A stretch of 64,000 nucleotides of DNA from positions 6,948 to 70,947 of the forward strand of contig QKWP01001978.1 in assembly GCA_003550325.1 (NCBI GenBank). Direction: 5' to 3'. Positions 23,671 through 35,620 of this stretch are shown in pieces. The notes under the pieces were generated by a model. The model saw nothing but the letters and a program-made list of their open reading frames with translations. It ran no database searches and had not been told where the DNA came from. Source of the DNA: Gigaspora rosea (Eukaryota; Glomeromycota; Glomeromycetes; Diversisporales; Gigasporaceae). Within the stretch, counting starts at the first letter, position 1, and each line of letters opens with the position of its first letter. A program made the position numbers and the translations under genes.

Positions 23671-23990
23671 TACTATATGTTTCTGAAAATAAGCTGCCCT
23701 TTTTGGCCAAAAAGTTACACAAAAATGTGGAATAGCTTACCGATATTTTCAGATTGTTAAATTTTTTGAAAAATTGAAAATCATACTAATAAAAAGTTGT
23801 CCAAATACTACCAAATTTTTACTATAGGTATATTTTGATATTTAACAACTTTACTTAATAGTACTTTTGAGATTTACTTAGTAAAATTTGGACTTTTATA
23901 TGTAGCAACTGCTAACAATTTTTTTAAAATTTTTAAAAAATGAGAGGGTAGCTTTTTTTGGAGGTAGCTTATTTTTGGAAACATATAGTA
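23671..23990. mobile_element. TIR element, TATGTTTCTGAAAATAAGCT family
   Basis: 320 bp with ends TACTATATGTTTCTGAAAAT and its inverse ATTTTTGGAAACATATAGTA, giving TA targets. The interior (TGTCCAAATACTACC, TTTAACAACTTTACTTA) matches the region 5190-5330, showing an older relative there that was split by the hAT MITE at 5335. Confidence 0.65.
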
Positions 23991-23999
23991 CTGTTCAAA

Positions 24000-25062
24000 A
24001 CTGTCCTGTGACAATACTGCTCTAGACAATAAAACAACAACCTTTCAGAGTTAATTTTATCATATGTACATCCATACTCTAATTCTAATTTAACTAGAAA
24101 ATTTCAAATCTGTTTTTACTTACAATATAAATAAAATCTTGTATTTGATTGGGTATTAAAAATTAGCTATTCCAGTAAGATCATGAATAGGGATATTATG
24201 GTTTTATAAAAACTGTAATCTGAACTAGTTTTTGAACTGACCTAAATGATACTTGGTTCAATAATTAAAACTGGTTCAAAGTTAGTTCATATAAATAAAT
24301 ACAGTCAACTTGAACTACTGGGACTGCTAATTTTTGTTATATAAAAATTTAAAAAAGTTTAGTTTTCAAAAAGTTATATATTTAATCTGAACTTTATAAT
24401 AAAATTTACAAATATTCTAGAAAATTTTGTTTGGTTTAGAGAAAGTTTAATAGTGTTCAGATTGGAGAGGAATTAGATTAAAGAGATAATAGAACCCCAG
24501 ATATCTAGTACAGAGATCATACATTATGCATTTTAGCAAAAACCCTAAAATTTGAAATGCAAAAAAAACAATTTTTGGTAATTATCTTGGCATCCAGTAG
24601 TCCAATTTGAATAAACTTTTTTTTTTAAAATAAAGCACTTAGTGAAGTATATCTAATAAAAAAGTTTATTCAATTTTGATTACTGGATCAAAAGTTATTT
24701 AAGTAAATATAGTTTTGTTATTTTAGCAAATTAGGTTAAAATTGGCCAAAATCTAGTTATAATCTATATGAGAGATGTCTGGAGTCCTGAGATGACTATA
24801 CAAAAATTACAATTATATAATCAAATAGAAACAAGAAAACAATTGCAAATAATTATAAAAAATATCCATGCATTAATTTTTTATTATTATCACACTTGAT
24901 ACTTGGCATATAAAAGCAATTTTGATTTGTAGTAAGCTTTATTGTAAATAGCAATTATACTAATATAGTACATAATACCTAAAGACTAAAATATATAATT
25001 TGTTCTATTTTAAAAAAAAATTTATAATGAATTCTAATGTTTATTAATTTCTTGTATTTTGA
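24000..25062. other. intergenic, no gene seen
   Basis: AT-rich; an inverted AAGTTTATTCAATTTTGAT-type dyad around 24605-24680. No ORF. Confidence 0.35.
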
Positions 25063-25065
25063 TTA

Positions 25066-25217
25066 GGGCAGTGTCATTAATCACCTGATTATTTTTTATC
25101 AGAGGTCTACCTCTCCCCCTCTTCCTTAATATATAAATAGTCAGGTTCTTATATATAATTTCAACTTTTTTTACCCCCCTCCCCCCCTAAAAAATCACCT
25201 GATTTTTGTTACTCCCC
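25066..25217. mobile_element. PIF/Harbinger-like MITE, TTA target
   Basis: 152 bp flanked by TTA on both sides (25063-25065, 25218-25220). The left end GGGCAGTGTCATTAATCACC and the inverse of the right end GGGGAGTAACAAAAATCAGG share most positions. A 3-bp TTA target and GGG termini fit PIF/Harbinger. The copy at 35227-35620 is inverted relative to this one and carries an extra palindrome; this copy shows the empty site. Confidence 0.8.
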
Positions 25218-26005
25218 TTAGTTAAAAAAATTTTTTTTTAGTTGCTAAAAATTTTATTAATTAACAAATTTTTTTAAATTAGCCAATAACCAAAGACCAA
25301 AATATGTGACTATCCTATTTTTGTTAATTTTTTAATGTATCATATAAAAATTGATCATATTTAAATTAGTATAAATCAATAATATATAATAATTATTTTC
25401 AAAAAAAGCTGCTAAGTTGTATGATTACAATTTAGCAGCTTTCTTTTTTTTTTATCTTTTTTGTATTATGAGCTATTAATTTTTGAAATTATTTTAGTCT
25501 TTAGATATAATGCACTATACTATTACAATTGTAAAAAAACTTTATTTCATATTATTGTTATAAACAATTATAGCAAATATAAAATTTTGAATAACATTGC
25601 AAGTGTAAAAAATAGGTTGTTTTTATATAATATAATACTATAAAATAAAGCAAGTTATAAATAATAAATAATAAATAAAATAATTATAAACATAAAGTGT
25701 ATATGCATTTTAATTTTTTTTTTTTTTATAAAATAAATTCAACCAAACATCCCAGATTGCTTAAATGATTACTCTTATTGGTTGAATATAGTTTGGTCTG
25801 GATCTGGTCCTGAACCAAACTAAATTGGACTGGTTTATTGAACCTGTTTATAAACTATCTGCTACCTGAACTTGTCTTTTGAACCAAGACCAAACCAAGA
25901 CAGACCATAACATTTCTAACTAGTATTAAATATCTGAAAAATTTTTTTGATTCTTTGAGAACATAAATTGATAATTTTATGTTCTTATAAACATTTTAAT
26001 GTTCT

Positions 26006-26033
26006 TAATAATAATAATAATAATAATAATAAA
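26006..26033. repeat. AAT microsatellite
   Basis: About nine ATA/AAT units inside a region with repeated GAACATAAATT/AATTTTATGTTC dyads (25940-26170), itself probably a worn MITE. Confidence 0.8.
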
Positions 26034-26502
26034 TTATATATTTTCTATATATCATATGAGAACATAAATTACAAATTTTATGCTCTTAGTTGGTTCTCAA
26101 AAGAGAACATAATTTTTAAATACAATGTTCTCATATTTTTTAAATGTTCTTGAGAGCACTGAGAACATTAGATATCCCTAACCATGAAAGAATATCGCAA
26201 TCAGATGATTTACGCTAATTAAAACAATTGAATTTTTTTAAAAATTTTTAAAGTAATAAAACCTTATGTTAAGGTTAGAGTCATACCGAAATAGAGTTTT
26301 TCTTATATCAAAATTTGTGGTGTTAGTGCGCATTAGACGGTTTCATAGAGAGTCAATAGTTAGAAGAGATCTGATTGGTGCATCTGTGACGATCTAAAAC
26401 CTGGTATTGAGTTTTCCGAAATTAATTTTACAGATCAAACCCCGAAAAAAAATTATTTAACACACCATATAATTTATATTGTACTTAATTTAAATTTATC
26501 AG

Positions 26503-26597
26503 GAGTCGGATCAGAAAGTGGAGACGAAATTACAGGTTTTTACATTGCAGCACTCATAGTTAATGGATGTGTAGCAAATAACAGTTTTAATTGGCAG
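26503..26597 (+). pseudogene. possible orphan exon next to a MITE
   Basis: 95 bp that read without a stop in one frame (VGSESGDEITGFYIAALIVN, then GCVANNSFNWQ). It is preceded by TTTATCAG (acceptor-like) and followed by CAG then GTAAAAG (donor-like). Composition is protein-like and unlike the flanks. The frame also runs on past the MITE (KDPKDHRMIVSHN, then stop). No neighbouring exons were found, so it could equally be part of a decayed gene or chance. Confidence 0.35.
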
Positions 26598-26604
26598 GTA
26601 AAAG

Positions 26605-26787
26605 AGGACCCCGGATAATTCTAATGTAGGTAGTATGCTTAAACTGGACATTTTTTTGGGCTGAACTCATTTAAATTCTGGTCAAAATTAAAATTTAATT
26701 TTAATTTTGATCAGAATTTGGACGAGTTCGGCCCAAAAAAATGTCCAGTTTAAGCATACTACCTACATTAGAATTATCCGGGGTCCT
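26605..26787. mobile_element. hAT-like palindromic MITE with 8-bp TSD
   Basis: 183 bp, almost entirely one palindrome: AGGACCCCGGATAATTCTAA at the left and its exact inverse at the right. GGTAAAAG flanks both ends (26597-26604, 26788-26795). The arms are nearly identical, so the insertion is young. Confidence 0.88.
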
Positions 26788-27409
26788 GGTAAAAGATCCG
26801 AAGGATCACAGGATGATCGTTTCACATAACAAATAAAACGAGTCTATTTTGGCGTATTAGTACTACATTTATTATTATTAAAAAAGAAAAATAAAATAAT
26901 GTAAATAATAGGTTCTATTTCAGAAAATTTTGATTTTAAGATGTACTCATATTACATTCCTGGTTTTAGCGCCGAATTGGTAGGAATTAGGTGTCAAGGA
27001 AATGTATGTGATCTGATCTGATCTGTTTTTTAAGATGAGGCGTGTCACAATGCTAAATTATATACCTAACTCAGAATAAGACCTAATCATAAAATAGTAT
27101 CGCAAATATCAAAATATCAAGCTGTTATCTATTATAAAAATACAAGCTAAAATTTATCGATATTAAGTTTCAAAGTTAAATCGAGAGAATCTATTTCAAT
27201 GAAATAAGCGACGCATTTTTTGTTCTAACTAAACTATTTCAAATTTCTATTTCAAATTTTATTTTCAATTTAAATTCCAATGGCTGATTTTAATTATGAT
27301 TTAAACTTCATATAACGACTATTAATTACGTACATAAAATGAATTTAAATTTGATTTGTGAAACGGGCATTCCCATTTCGATTCTCTTATTTGACCATTC
27401 GCAAGTCAA

Positions 27410-27686
27410 TTATAGCGCTTTGCAAAAAGATGTGACCCCATGATTTTTGTGATGATGAACGAGGAAAATTTCTGAGATTTAAATTACTATTATTGCGCTT
27501 TGCGACCTCCGCAGATCATGATGTCATGAAAAATCACGAGGATTTTTCGATTCTTGAAGAATTTTAAAGATTTCGGATAAAATATAGACGTTATTAATGA
27601 AAATTATGATCAATAGGGGAATTAAAATCTCTGAAATTTTCGCCATCATCATCTCAGGGTCACATTTTTTTGCAAAGCGCTATAAT
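27410..27686. mobile_element. TIR element, ATTATAGCGCTTTGCAAAA family
   Basis: Left end ATTATAGCGCTTTGCAAAAA with GATGTGACCC; right end GGGTCACATTTTTTTGCAAA with GCGCTATAAT. Internal copies of the motif occur at 27489 and 27779. A single end of the same family is at 49399-49428. Confidence 0.65.
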
Positions 27687-27795
27687 TCATATTTTCGATC
27701 AGTTATATTTATATTTATTTGAAATTTGTAAGATTCTTAAAATCTACAGAATCTCCGACATTGTGATCTGCAGAGGTTTGCAAAGCGCGCACGGG

Positions 27796-28025
27796 TGATA
27801 CAAACCAAAAAGGAAACCCGATTTTTAAGTGCGTGAGATAAAATTTAGGGTTAGAGCCTTAATGTTAGAGGTTATAGAAACATGTTAACATTCATGATGT
27901 AAAATTTCATTCCTGACATTTTTAATTAGTGCACCAAGGTCGATTTAAACACTAGTTTTCGCTTTTCTCCTTTCGTGAAATAGTCAAAGTTTGCACTTTC
28001 CTATTGGCTATTTCCTCTTCAATGA
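27796..28025. repeat. dispersed repeat (partner at 50630-50893)
   Basis: Shares with 50630-50893 the order GGAAACCC, AAGTGCGTGAGATAA, TTTAGGGTTAGAGCCTTAA, AATTTCATTCC, CATTTTTAATTAGTGCACCA and TATTGGCTATT/GATTGGCTATTCCTCTTCA. Non-coding. Confidence 0.7.
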
Positions 28026-28263
28026 TCGTGGATGCGAAAACCCCCAATGATCAGATTATGATTTCAAATGAATTAGTGATTACTTATTTCGAAATAAGCA
28101 ATCAGTAAATTTCTTTTTTTTTTTTTAAACATGATAATTCTGAATCGCCCTAATGATGTCCAATCTTTTTTACCGAATGGAATAATAGTATTCATCTGCA
28201 TATAGATCCATTATCCAAAATTGTAGTAGCAACGCTTTAGGGCATGTGATGATCAGCATCAAC

Positions 28264-28357
28264 CCCTAGTGTCACCAACTGCAACGTAAAATCAAAACAA
28301 AAACACACCAGACCCTAACGCTGGTAAGCGAAATTTTTTAGATTGGTGATGCTAGGG
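28264..28357. mobile_element. MITE of the CTAGTGTCACCA family
   Basis: Ends CCCTAGTGTCACCAA and TTGGTGATGCTAGGG; the interior has ACCCTAAC and AAATTTTTTAGA as in 22694-22826. Confidence 0.65.
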
Positions 28358-28411
28358 TTTTAATCAGAACCACATAAGTTTTAACGATAAGGAATTAATG
28401 TTAAAAACCGG

Positions 28412-28604
28412 TGTTGGAAATCTAAATCGATCTCATGAGAACTATTTTAAAAATTTATGTTCTCAAAGTTTAAAAAAAAGTACTCAAAAAATTCAAATAA
28501 TTTCTCAAAATTTATTCAATGTAAGAGAACATTTTTTTAAACAAGAATGTTCCAAATTTTGAGAAAATCTCATGAGAGCATGAGAACATATGATTTCCAA
28601 CACT
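28412..28604. mobile_element. MITE, GTGTTGGAAATC family
   Basis: About 193 bp with ends GTGTTGGAAATC and GATTTCCAACAC, and inner inverted TCTCATGAGAAC/GAGAACAT motifs. The flanks ATGTTAAA occur on both sides but not perfectly placed, so the TSD is uncertain. The open stretch from 28590 is a reading of this end and the next repeat. Confidence 0.6.
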
Positions 28605-28779
28605 ATGTTAAACCAATGTGATTCATGGTTTTGGGCTGTCCCAAACAATTTGGACGGCAGCTATAGATATATCGAAAGTCTAAAATGCGTTATAAAAATC
28701 AGTACTCTATATATGTATATACCGATAAAAAGACTACTTTATATTTTATATTTATTATTTGGGAAATTCTATTTTCTAG

Positions 28780-28870
28780 AGATGTTACCCGGGTCAGAAA
28801 TATTGTCTCGATTCGGGTCAGATATTGACCCGAGTCATGAACCGGGTCAAATGAGTTATCCAATTAGATA
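28780..28870. repeat. GACCCGGGTCA-type repeats
   Basis: Repeated forward and inverted forms of ACCCGGGTCA/TTGACCCGAGTCA. Similar phrases at 29510-29580 (GACCAATTTTTGACC, TGGGTCAATC) and 62400-62630 suggest an old TIR element whose ends are about 29580 and 28780. Confidence 0.4.
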
Positions 28871-29799
28871 GGCGCACATGATAATCGATCGTACCGGCCA
28901 ATCAGAACTAAATACGTGCAAAAATAGAAATAGAAATTAGACTTCTTTTACCATTGAAGTTTAATGAAATAACCACATAGACGGGTGTGTGGTGTGTAAA
29001 AAAGGTTCAACTTGACGGATCAGACTTCATTGGTGTTGTGACTTTTTTTTGTTTCTGGGAAGTTAAACTTTTTTTTATAAAATTTTATAGCAGTATAGTG
29101 ATATATTTGATTTGTTGGTTGCTATTAGCTTTTTAAGTGAATCAAACTTGAGTATAAAGCAGATAAAAAACTTTAACAAAGTTCTTTTGGGCCTTTTGTC
29201 TGGAATTAGAGACTAGCAACTTAAGAGTATAAGAATTTGAAATTTTTATTTTATTGTGTTTTATAATTTTTTAGTTGAGAAAATTCATTTCCACTATTTC
29301 ATTACCTTAAGAAAGCTAACTATTTGAATTAAATACATATGGATTTTACATCAAAGTAAGTTGATAAATACTCTTACTGTATTTAATTAGTAAATCATTA
29401 ATATAAATAATAAAATCTAAAAAAGCTGTACTAATGAATAATGAAAGGTAATGCAATATAGATATAGTAATGAAAATAATAAAGGGGCCCATCCCTTATT
29501 ATATTTGATCTGAGTCAGACCAATTTTTGACCTGTGATCCATATAGCCCGTCAAAGTTGGGTCAATCTATATGAGTCAGTTCTAACCAATAAAAATTGAT
29601 AAATTTCAAATTGCTAATCCTTTTTCAAAAAAAAAAATAGTAAACAAAAAATATTATTTTAAAATGTTAAATTAAAACAAGCTAAATACTTTCAAGTTTT
29701 AAATTTTTTTTAAATCTATTTATAAAAAAGTTATAGCAGATTAAGTGTAAAGAGTATATACAATTTAAAATTATAATAAACTTAATAGTAAATTTTTTT

Positions 29800-30255
29800 T
29801 TTATTGTTAAGGTGAGGTCTTGCCTTTGGTTTTTATTAAATATATATTGATTATTACACATTGCGCTTTTACAATCTTTATACTTATCTACTAAGTACCG
29901 AGACTTGGACTATTTATCTATGACCTAAACCTACCAGAGCCTACCATATTTCCATTTATATAGCCGATCTGGTTTTTGTACGTCTCTTCCCAGCTACCAA
30001 TTAGTATTCACATGTCTTATATTTCCTAGTATTGTCACTTCCAATTTGGTGTATGTAGTTCCAGATAGGTGCTTTATGCTTCCAAATTGGTACACTCAAA
30101 GTTCCTTACTAGCGTACTTCTTGGGAGTTCGTATCTCAAACCATGCAGCTGCCTCTACCACATTGGGTAAGTATCTCAAGCCTGCATGCTGCCGCAACTA
30201 ACCAATTTTCCTGCGACTTCGAAACCCAGGATTTAGCGTTCTGAGTTCAGAAATA
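29800..30255 (-). mobile_element. 5'-truncated copy of the tRNA-headed retroposon family
   Basis: Read on the minus strand it ends in the family 3' end (AAGACCTCACCTTAACAAT, then poly-A). The phrase GGTTTAGGTCATAGATAAAT lies upstream, as in 53425-54404. A 17-bp direct repeat, TAATAGTAAATTTTTTT, flanks it (29783-29799, 30256-30272), a target-site duplication typical of LINE-mobilised retroposons. The tRNA-like head is missing. Confidence 0.75.
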
Positions 30256-30272
30256 TAATAGTAAATTTTTTT

Positions 30273-31737
30273 ATATTTAAATTTATAAAAAATTATATTA
30301 AGTAAACTAATTTTAATTCTTAAAAAAAGTTTGTAAAGCAGGTTTTCTGATTCTAATAATAGAAAAATAATTAAATTGGTTAAAAACTCAGTAAAATATA
30401 AAATTTTAAAGATTGGGTATTAAATTTATTAATAAAACTAACTTAAAATTTGCATAAATTGACCAATTAGAATTAGCAATTTTGTGCAACCCAGAAAATT
30501 TTAGGCTAATCCAGAAAACTTTATAATATATAAAAGTATATTTTTTTAAAATATAATAATAGTTCAAAATTTTACTATAATAGATAAATTGTTTTATTTG
30601 TATTTTATAAAATTTTAATAAAAATTAGCTGCAATTTAAAAAAGTTTTAGTAGCATATATCTATTTTATATGAAAATTTTAAAATACTATATAAAACTAT
30701 ATAAAAATAATTTATGTACTTTAAAGTTATAGCCAATAATCATTTTTACTGATGAACTATGTGCAGCACACAGAAACAAAATTTTGTATGCATTTTTTTC
30801 AGTAGATATGCAGATACTGCACAAAAAACATTGTTATTTTGTAAGTAGTGCGCACAGTTGCAAATATATTTTTTATTTGCAATACAAAAAAAGTTTATGA
30901 ATTGTGTAGTATTTGCACAGTAAATTTTAATTGAAAAATTAATACTGGTTATAGCATTTTTATAATTAAATATAAATTTGACCACCTTTTATATATATAA
31001 AAAAGCAAATTTGGTCTCTTTAAACAATTAGTTTAATTTTATAAGAGAGATAGGAGTATTGTAATAAAAAGGAGTATTGTGATAAATTTGGAATATCTTG
31101 TAATCCTGTAATCAAAATTAGATGAAACTTAAACTATTTGATTTTCTTGATAAAATGATTCAAATGGTATAAATTTTATTTGATTCTGATTATGAAATTA
31201 TGAGATATCTTGATTCATTATAATATTTTTAACTAGTGTTGTCACAAAACAGCTTTGGAAAATTTGTGAACAATTGTAAACAATTGTAAACAAAAAAACA
31301 AATCTAATTTACTTAAAATTTTATTAAGATAATCTATTTTTTTTTTAGAAAAATATTCAGAACTATAAAAAATATATAATTATATCTTTTTTAAACTAAT
31401 TTATTAAACTTTAAAGTTAAAATATTCTTTGGACAGTTGTGATACTGTAGATGTTTGAATATTGTAATATAGTAACTTTTGCACAAGATACTATATTACT
31501 TGACTTAACATGTAAAAGGGTAAAAAATGTGTAGATAAAGAAAATATAAACAAAAAAATAAAAAAACAGAATATGAAAATAAAGATTTATAAACAAAAGA
31601 TAATATCAGTTTATTAATATAATATTTTTAAGTACAAGTATTTTTAAAAAAGGAGAAAAGTAAAGAACAAAATCTGCTCTGCCTTGAGAGAAAAGGCAGA
31701 GTTTATATATTTGTAGAAACTTGGGATTTTTACAATA
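30273..31737. other. intergenic, palindromic AT-rich repeats
   Basis: No gene. From about 31075 a dyad family appears (AATATCTTGTAATCCTGTAA, AATCAGAATCAAATGA and inverses) that recurs at 32190-32310, 34790-34880 and 35890-35990. Confidence 0.4.
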
Positions 31738-31920
31738 ACATACTAAGATAATGTATTAATATAACTGATAATGTACTATAATAACATACTAAGATATCGT
31801 ACTAAGATATCATACTATGATAATGTAATAAGATACTGTACTAAGATAATGTACTAAAATAATGTACTAAGATGATGTACTAAGATATTATACTATGATA
31901 TCATATTATGATAACATACT
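31738..31920. repeat. 13-bp minisatellite, GATAATGTACTAA
   Basis: About 14 units of AAGATAATGTACT and variants (TAACATACTAAGA, GATATCATACTAT), phased by eye. Confidence 0.75.
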
Positions 31921-32528
31921 ATTATAGGAATTATAGTGAAAATAGCTCCTTTTTAAGAACTGAAAAAAGTATTCTAATAAAACTAATACTAAAGATTTGG
32001 TTGGTTCAATAAAATTTGTACTATTCTTAATATTTCTATGATATTTTCCTAATACTAATAATTAAAAATATACTAAAATTATACAAATAGTATAAAAATC
32101 ACTTGATTTGAATTATAAAGTTGCAAGATATTTGCATTTTATATTAAAAACATAAAATCTGTAGTTAGAAATCTTATGACAAATTAGGATATCTCATGAT
32201 TCTATAATCAGAATCAAATGAAATTTATACTATTTGAATTTTCTTATTGAAAATTATCTGATTCTGATTATGGGATCATAAGATATTCTAAATTTGTTAC
32301 AATATCCCAAAGACTAATAAAATTCTTTGTTTTTTTTAAAGTTATTCGAATTAAGGTATTTCTTGATACAGTGATCAGAATTGAATTATTTTGGTATCAT
32401 TTGATCTAAGGGGGGGAGGGGGTCTCTGGTCTAGTCAGGTTATTATATATTCTTTATTCTGATTGGCTAATACAACATATTATTTATATAATATATTTAA
32501 AAAATATTATATATAAAAATTTTATTAG

Positions 32529-33930
32529 TTAATAACTTTTGATCTACTGTCCAATTTGAATGATTTAACTACCAAAATGATCCTCTCAAAAAGAGGATTC
32601 TAACAAGCCCAAAATCACAAAAATCTAATCACAGAATCATAAGATCGATATAAATTGTGCATTATTACTATATATACTATATATAGTATTTATTTAATAA
32701 ATACTATATATCATATCACATCAAACTCTTCCCGTCAATCACTTGTCCAAAATTTTAAGCAAACGAAAAACAAAATTTTTATTAGTAAAAGACGAAGCAG
32801 ATATAATACTGGTTTTTATAAAGATCAACCTTTTTTGTTTAACTCTCAGGAGACTCCTTTATATATTTAGCAAGCAAGCCAGAAGCATCGGTTGTGCAAG
32901 ATAACTGGCAGTGGGTGCCCTTGGTACAAGAAATTCTGGTGGAGATACAAACATTTTTTTTCTTCGTTGACGAAAGTGGTATATTTTGGCTAGGCGGTGA
33001 ACTAAAAAATGAGTTTTTCAACACACTCTCTAAAAGTTTTGGCTATAAAAACATATTTTACCAAACTCCTGCTATCATATTCTTGCTCGAAGTCCTTTTT
33101 TTCTGGAATTTTGGATGAAAAGTGGAAAATTTGGTGTACCCCCTCCAAAAGATCGGCATTGTTGTTCCTATCCTAATCGGGAAGAAGGCATGCAGGTGAA
33201 TAAACAGGAACGGACGCGTAATGAGGCGTGGTACAATGGAGTAGGCTGATCTTAAGAAAATAAATTCTAGAACATTCATTTAGTTTTCTTTAATATACAT
33301 ATAATACTTTGGCAAGGCGTTTCCTTGCACAGTATTATATAATTTTTATCGATTATTAATGCCTTCATAGTTTATTTTTTCTTTGCTTTTTCTTTGGTTT
33401 TTCTTTCTTGTTTTATTTTTCTTGGATGTATAATTTTGGTTTTTGGTTAATTTTGTCGGGTATTTAGTTTTGTCCCCTATTTTAATCTTCCCCTTGTTTT
33501 TATTCTTCTTTATGAGAAGCTCAGAGAAGGAGTTTTTGAAGAAGTAGGTTATGAAGCATAGTTGGTTTGTAACTATAGCTAACGAATTTTTTTTTGGCTT
33601 ATACGTAAGCCGATGCGGCTGGTTGCATCTGGGCGCAAAATTTATTTTATAGCCGGATGAGGTCGAAGTCTGGGGATTGTAAATGTATTAAAAAGGAATT
33701 TTTAGTAATAATAAATCTATTAGATTTCGGCAAGACTGCCAAAGTTCTAAAAAAAATAAATAAATAAATAAATACTATATATGTAGTAATAATGCACAAA
33801 TCTATATCGATCTTATGATCCTATAATTAGATTCTTGTGGTTTTGGGCTTGTTAGAATCCTCTCTTTGAGAGGATCATTTTGGTAGTTAAATCATCCAAA
33901 TTGGACCAGTGGATCAAAAATTATTTATTA
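32529..33930. mobile_element. palindromic MITE (copy A) split by a LINE-type insertion
   Basis: The left arm (32529-32711) and right arm (about 33769-33930) are inverted copies carrying TTTTGATCTACTG, AAAATGATCCTCTC, GAGGATTCTAACAAGCCC and AGAATCATAAGATCG. Rejoined they would give the same 300-bp palindrome as copy B at 33951-34267. The break is exactly at the palindrome centre. Confidence 0.8.
32712..33768 (+). mobile_element. 5'-truncated LINE-type retrotransposon insertion
   Basis: 1057 bp between two copies of the 14-bp TAAATACTATATAT (32698-32711, 33769-33782), ending in an (AAAT)n tail at about 33754-33768. TSD, tail and truncation are the hallmarks of non-LTR retrotransposition. The left half has open stretches in several frames (32655-32870, 32894-33118, about 33062-33248) without a recognisable reverse transcriptase motif, so only a 3' end is present. 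The right half (33300-33750) is T-rich then GC-richer (AAGCCGATGCGGCTGGTTGC) and looks like a 3' untranslated region. Confidence 0.75.
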
Positions 33931-33950
33931 TATTTTATATAATATTTAAT

Positions 33951-34267
33951 AGTAAATAACTTTGATCTACTGGTCCAATTTAGATGATTTAACTACCAAA
34001 ATGATCCTCTCAAAGAGAGGATTCTAACAAGCCTAAAGCCACAAAAATCTAATTACAGAATCATAAGATCGTTATTGATTTGTGTATTATTACTATATAG
34101 TATTTATTTAATAAATACTATATAGTAATAATATACAAATCTATAATGATCTTATGATTCTGTGATTAGTTTTTTGTGGTTTTGAGCTTGTTAGAATCCT
34201 CTCTTTAAGAGACCATTTTGGTAGTTAAATCATCCAAATTGGACCAGTAGATCAAAAGTTATTAACT
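33951..34267. mobile_element. palindromic MITE (copy B), intact
   Basis: About 317 bp, one long palindrome centred on ATTTAATAAAT near 34107. The arms carry the same blocks as copy A. It lies about 20 bp from copy A in the same array. Confidence 0.8.
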
Positions 34268-34988
34268 ATTAAAGTTTATAAATATTTTTAATAATAATTT
34301 AATATACGTGAAATTTGATTGGCTTTTAAACCGGTCAGGTGGGGGAGGGGGGTAGGCTCTATAGTAAATGGAAATCAGGTGATTTCTGGCGCTCCTCTAA
34401 CTTAATAAGATGATTCAAATGATACTAAAATTGTTCAATTTTGATCAATATTATATAATAAGATTAAAAATTATTAACTTTATTCTATCTTCTTTATTTA
34501 TTAAATATTTAAAATTTGCCTACTTTATATAAAGTAAGTATGGGTATTGTGGCAGAGTTAAGAAAATTTTGGTATAACCTGGATATATTGGCCCAAATTG
34601 GATGATTTTGTACCATTAGATTCATTTTGATGAGATGAATCAAATAGTACCAAAAGTGTACCAAAATTGGTCAATTTGGATTACAGGATTACAAGTTATT
34701 TACAATTGTATATTACACAAAATTAAAGAAATACTGTAGTAAATAAGGGTATTGTAACAGATTTGCGATAATTCATAACCAATTTGTCCAATCTAAATGA
34801 TTTTTACACCATTCAAATCATCTCATCGAAATAGTTCGAATGGTCCAAAACTGTTTGATTTTGATTATTAGGTCACAAGATACAGTCAACCCCCTTTACA
34901 ACCAATTTGGGCACATATATACTTTTTTCAAAAAAGTGCTTATAAAAAGGTTGTACTTTTATAGAGGTATTTTTTTATATGTTTAATA

Positions 34989-35160
34989 CACGTTACTCTG
35001 GTTATATCGACATTTTTGGTTCATTAGTAAAAAAATTCAAAATGTCGATACAGTGAGTTATACCGACATTTTATATTAAATTTTTGAAAAAAATGTCGGT
35101 ATAGAAAGATTTTACTATGTTGTCGTTATATCCAGATGTCGGTATAACCAGAGTTACGTG
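34989..35160. mobile_element. TA-flanked TIR MITE inside the pogo-like MITE
   Basis: 172 bp. Left end CACGTTACTCTGGTTATATC, right end inverse GGTATAACCAGAGTTACGTG, TA on both sides. The interior repeats the ATGTCGGTATA motif in both orientations. Confidence 0.75.
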
Positions 35161-35226
35161 TAGTAAATTGTTTTTAATAAAAATGTAATATAATAGGTTT
35201 AGACTGCAGATAAGTATTTAGGTTTA

Positions 35227-35620
35227 GAGAAGTGACAAAAATCAGGTGATTTTTTAGGGAGGGAGGGGTAGAAAAAAGTTGAAATTATATATAAGAACCT
35301 GACTATATATATGGGGTCTTTGCTAGGAAAACCACAGTTAGAGACTATTTAGATTTTGACAATAAAATTTGAAATTGCTAGCTATCTATTAATCCAATTT
35401 GAATAAACTTTTTTTTATTTTATAAAGCTTAAATAGCTTTATAAAATAAAAAAAAGTTTATTCAAATTGGATTAATAGATAGCTAGCAATTTCAAGTTTT
35501 ATTGTCAAAATCTAAATAGTCTCTAACTGTGGTTTTCCTAGCAAAGACCCCATATATTAAGGAAGAGGGAGGGGAGTAGACTTCTGATAAAAAATAATCA
35601 GGTGATTAATGACATGGCCC
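35227..35620. mobile_element. PIF/Harbinger-like MITE, copy 2, itself split
   Basis: Flanked by TTA (35224-35226, 35621-35623). Inverted relative to 25066-25217 and matching it along both halves. The unbroken retroposon at 58222 shows the empty target (AGGTTTACTTAG). Confidence 0.8.
35311..35552. mobile_element. near-perfect palindromic MITE, innermost layer
   Basis: Arms of about 118 bp from GGGGTCTTTGCTAGGAAAAC to its inverse, centred near 35432. Nearly identical arms imply the youngest insertion of the nest. The intact Harbinger MITE at 25066 lacks it. Confidence 0.85.

Noticed and set aside
28590..28871. 93-codon + strand ORF
   Set aside because: It begins in a MITE terminus and ends in GACCCGGGTCA repeats; no coding signature in between.
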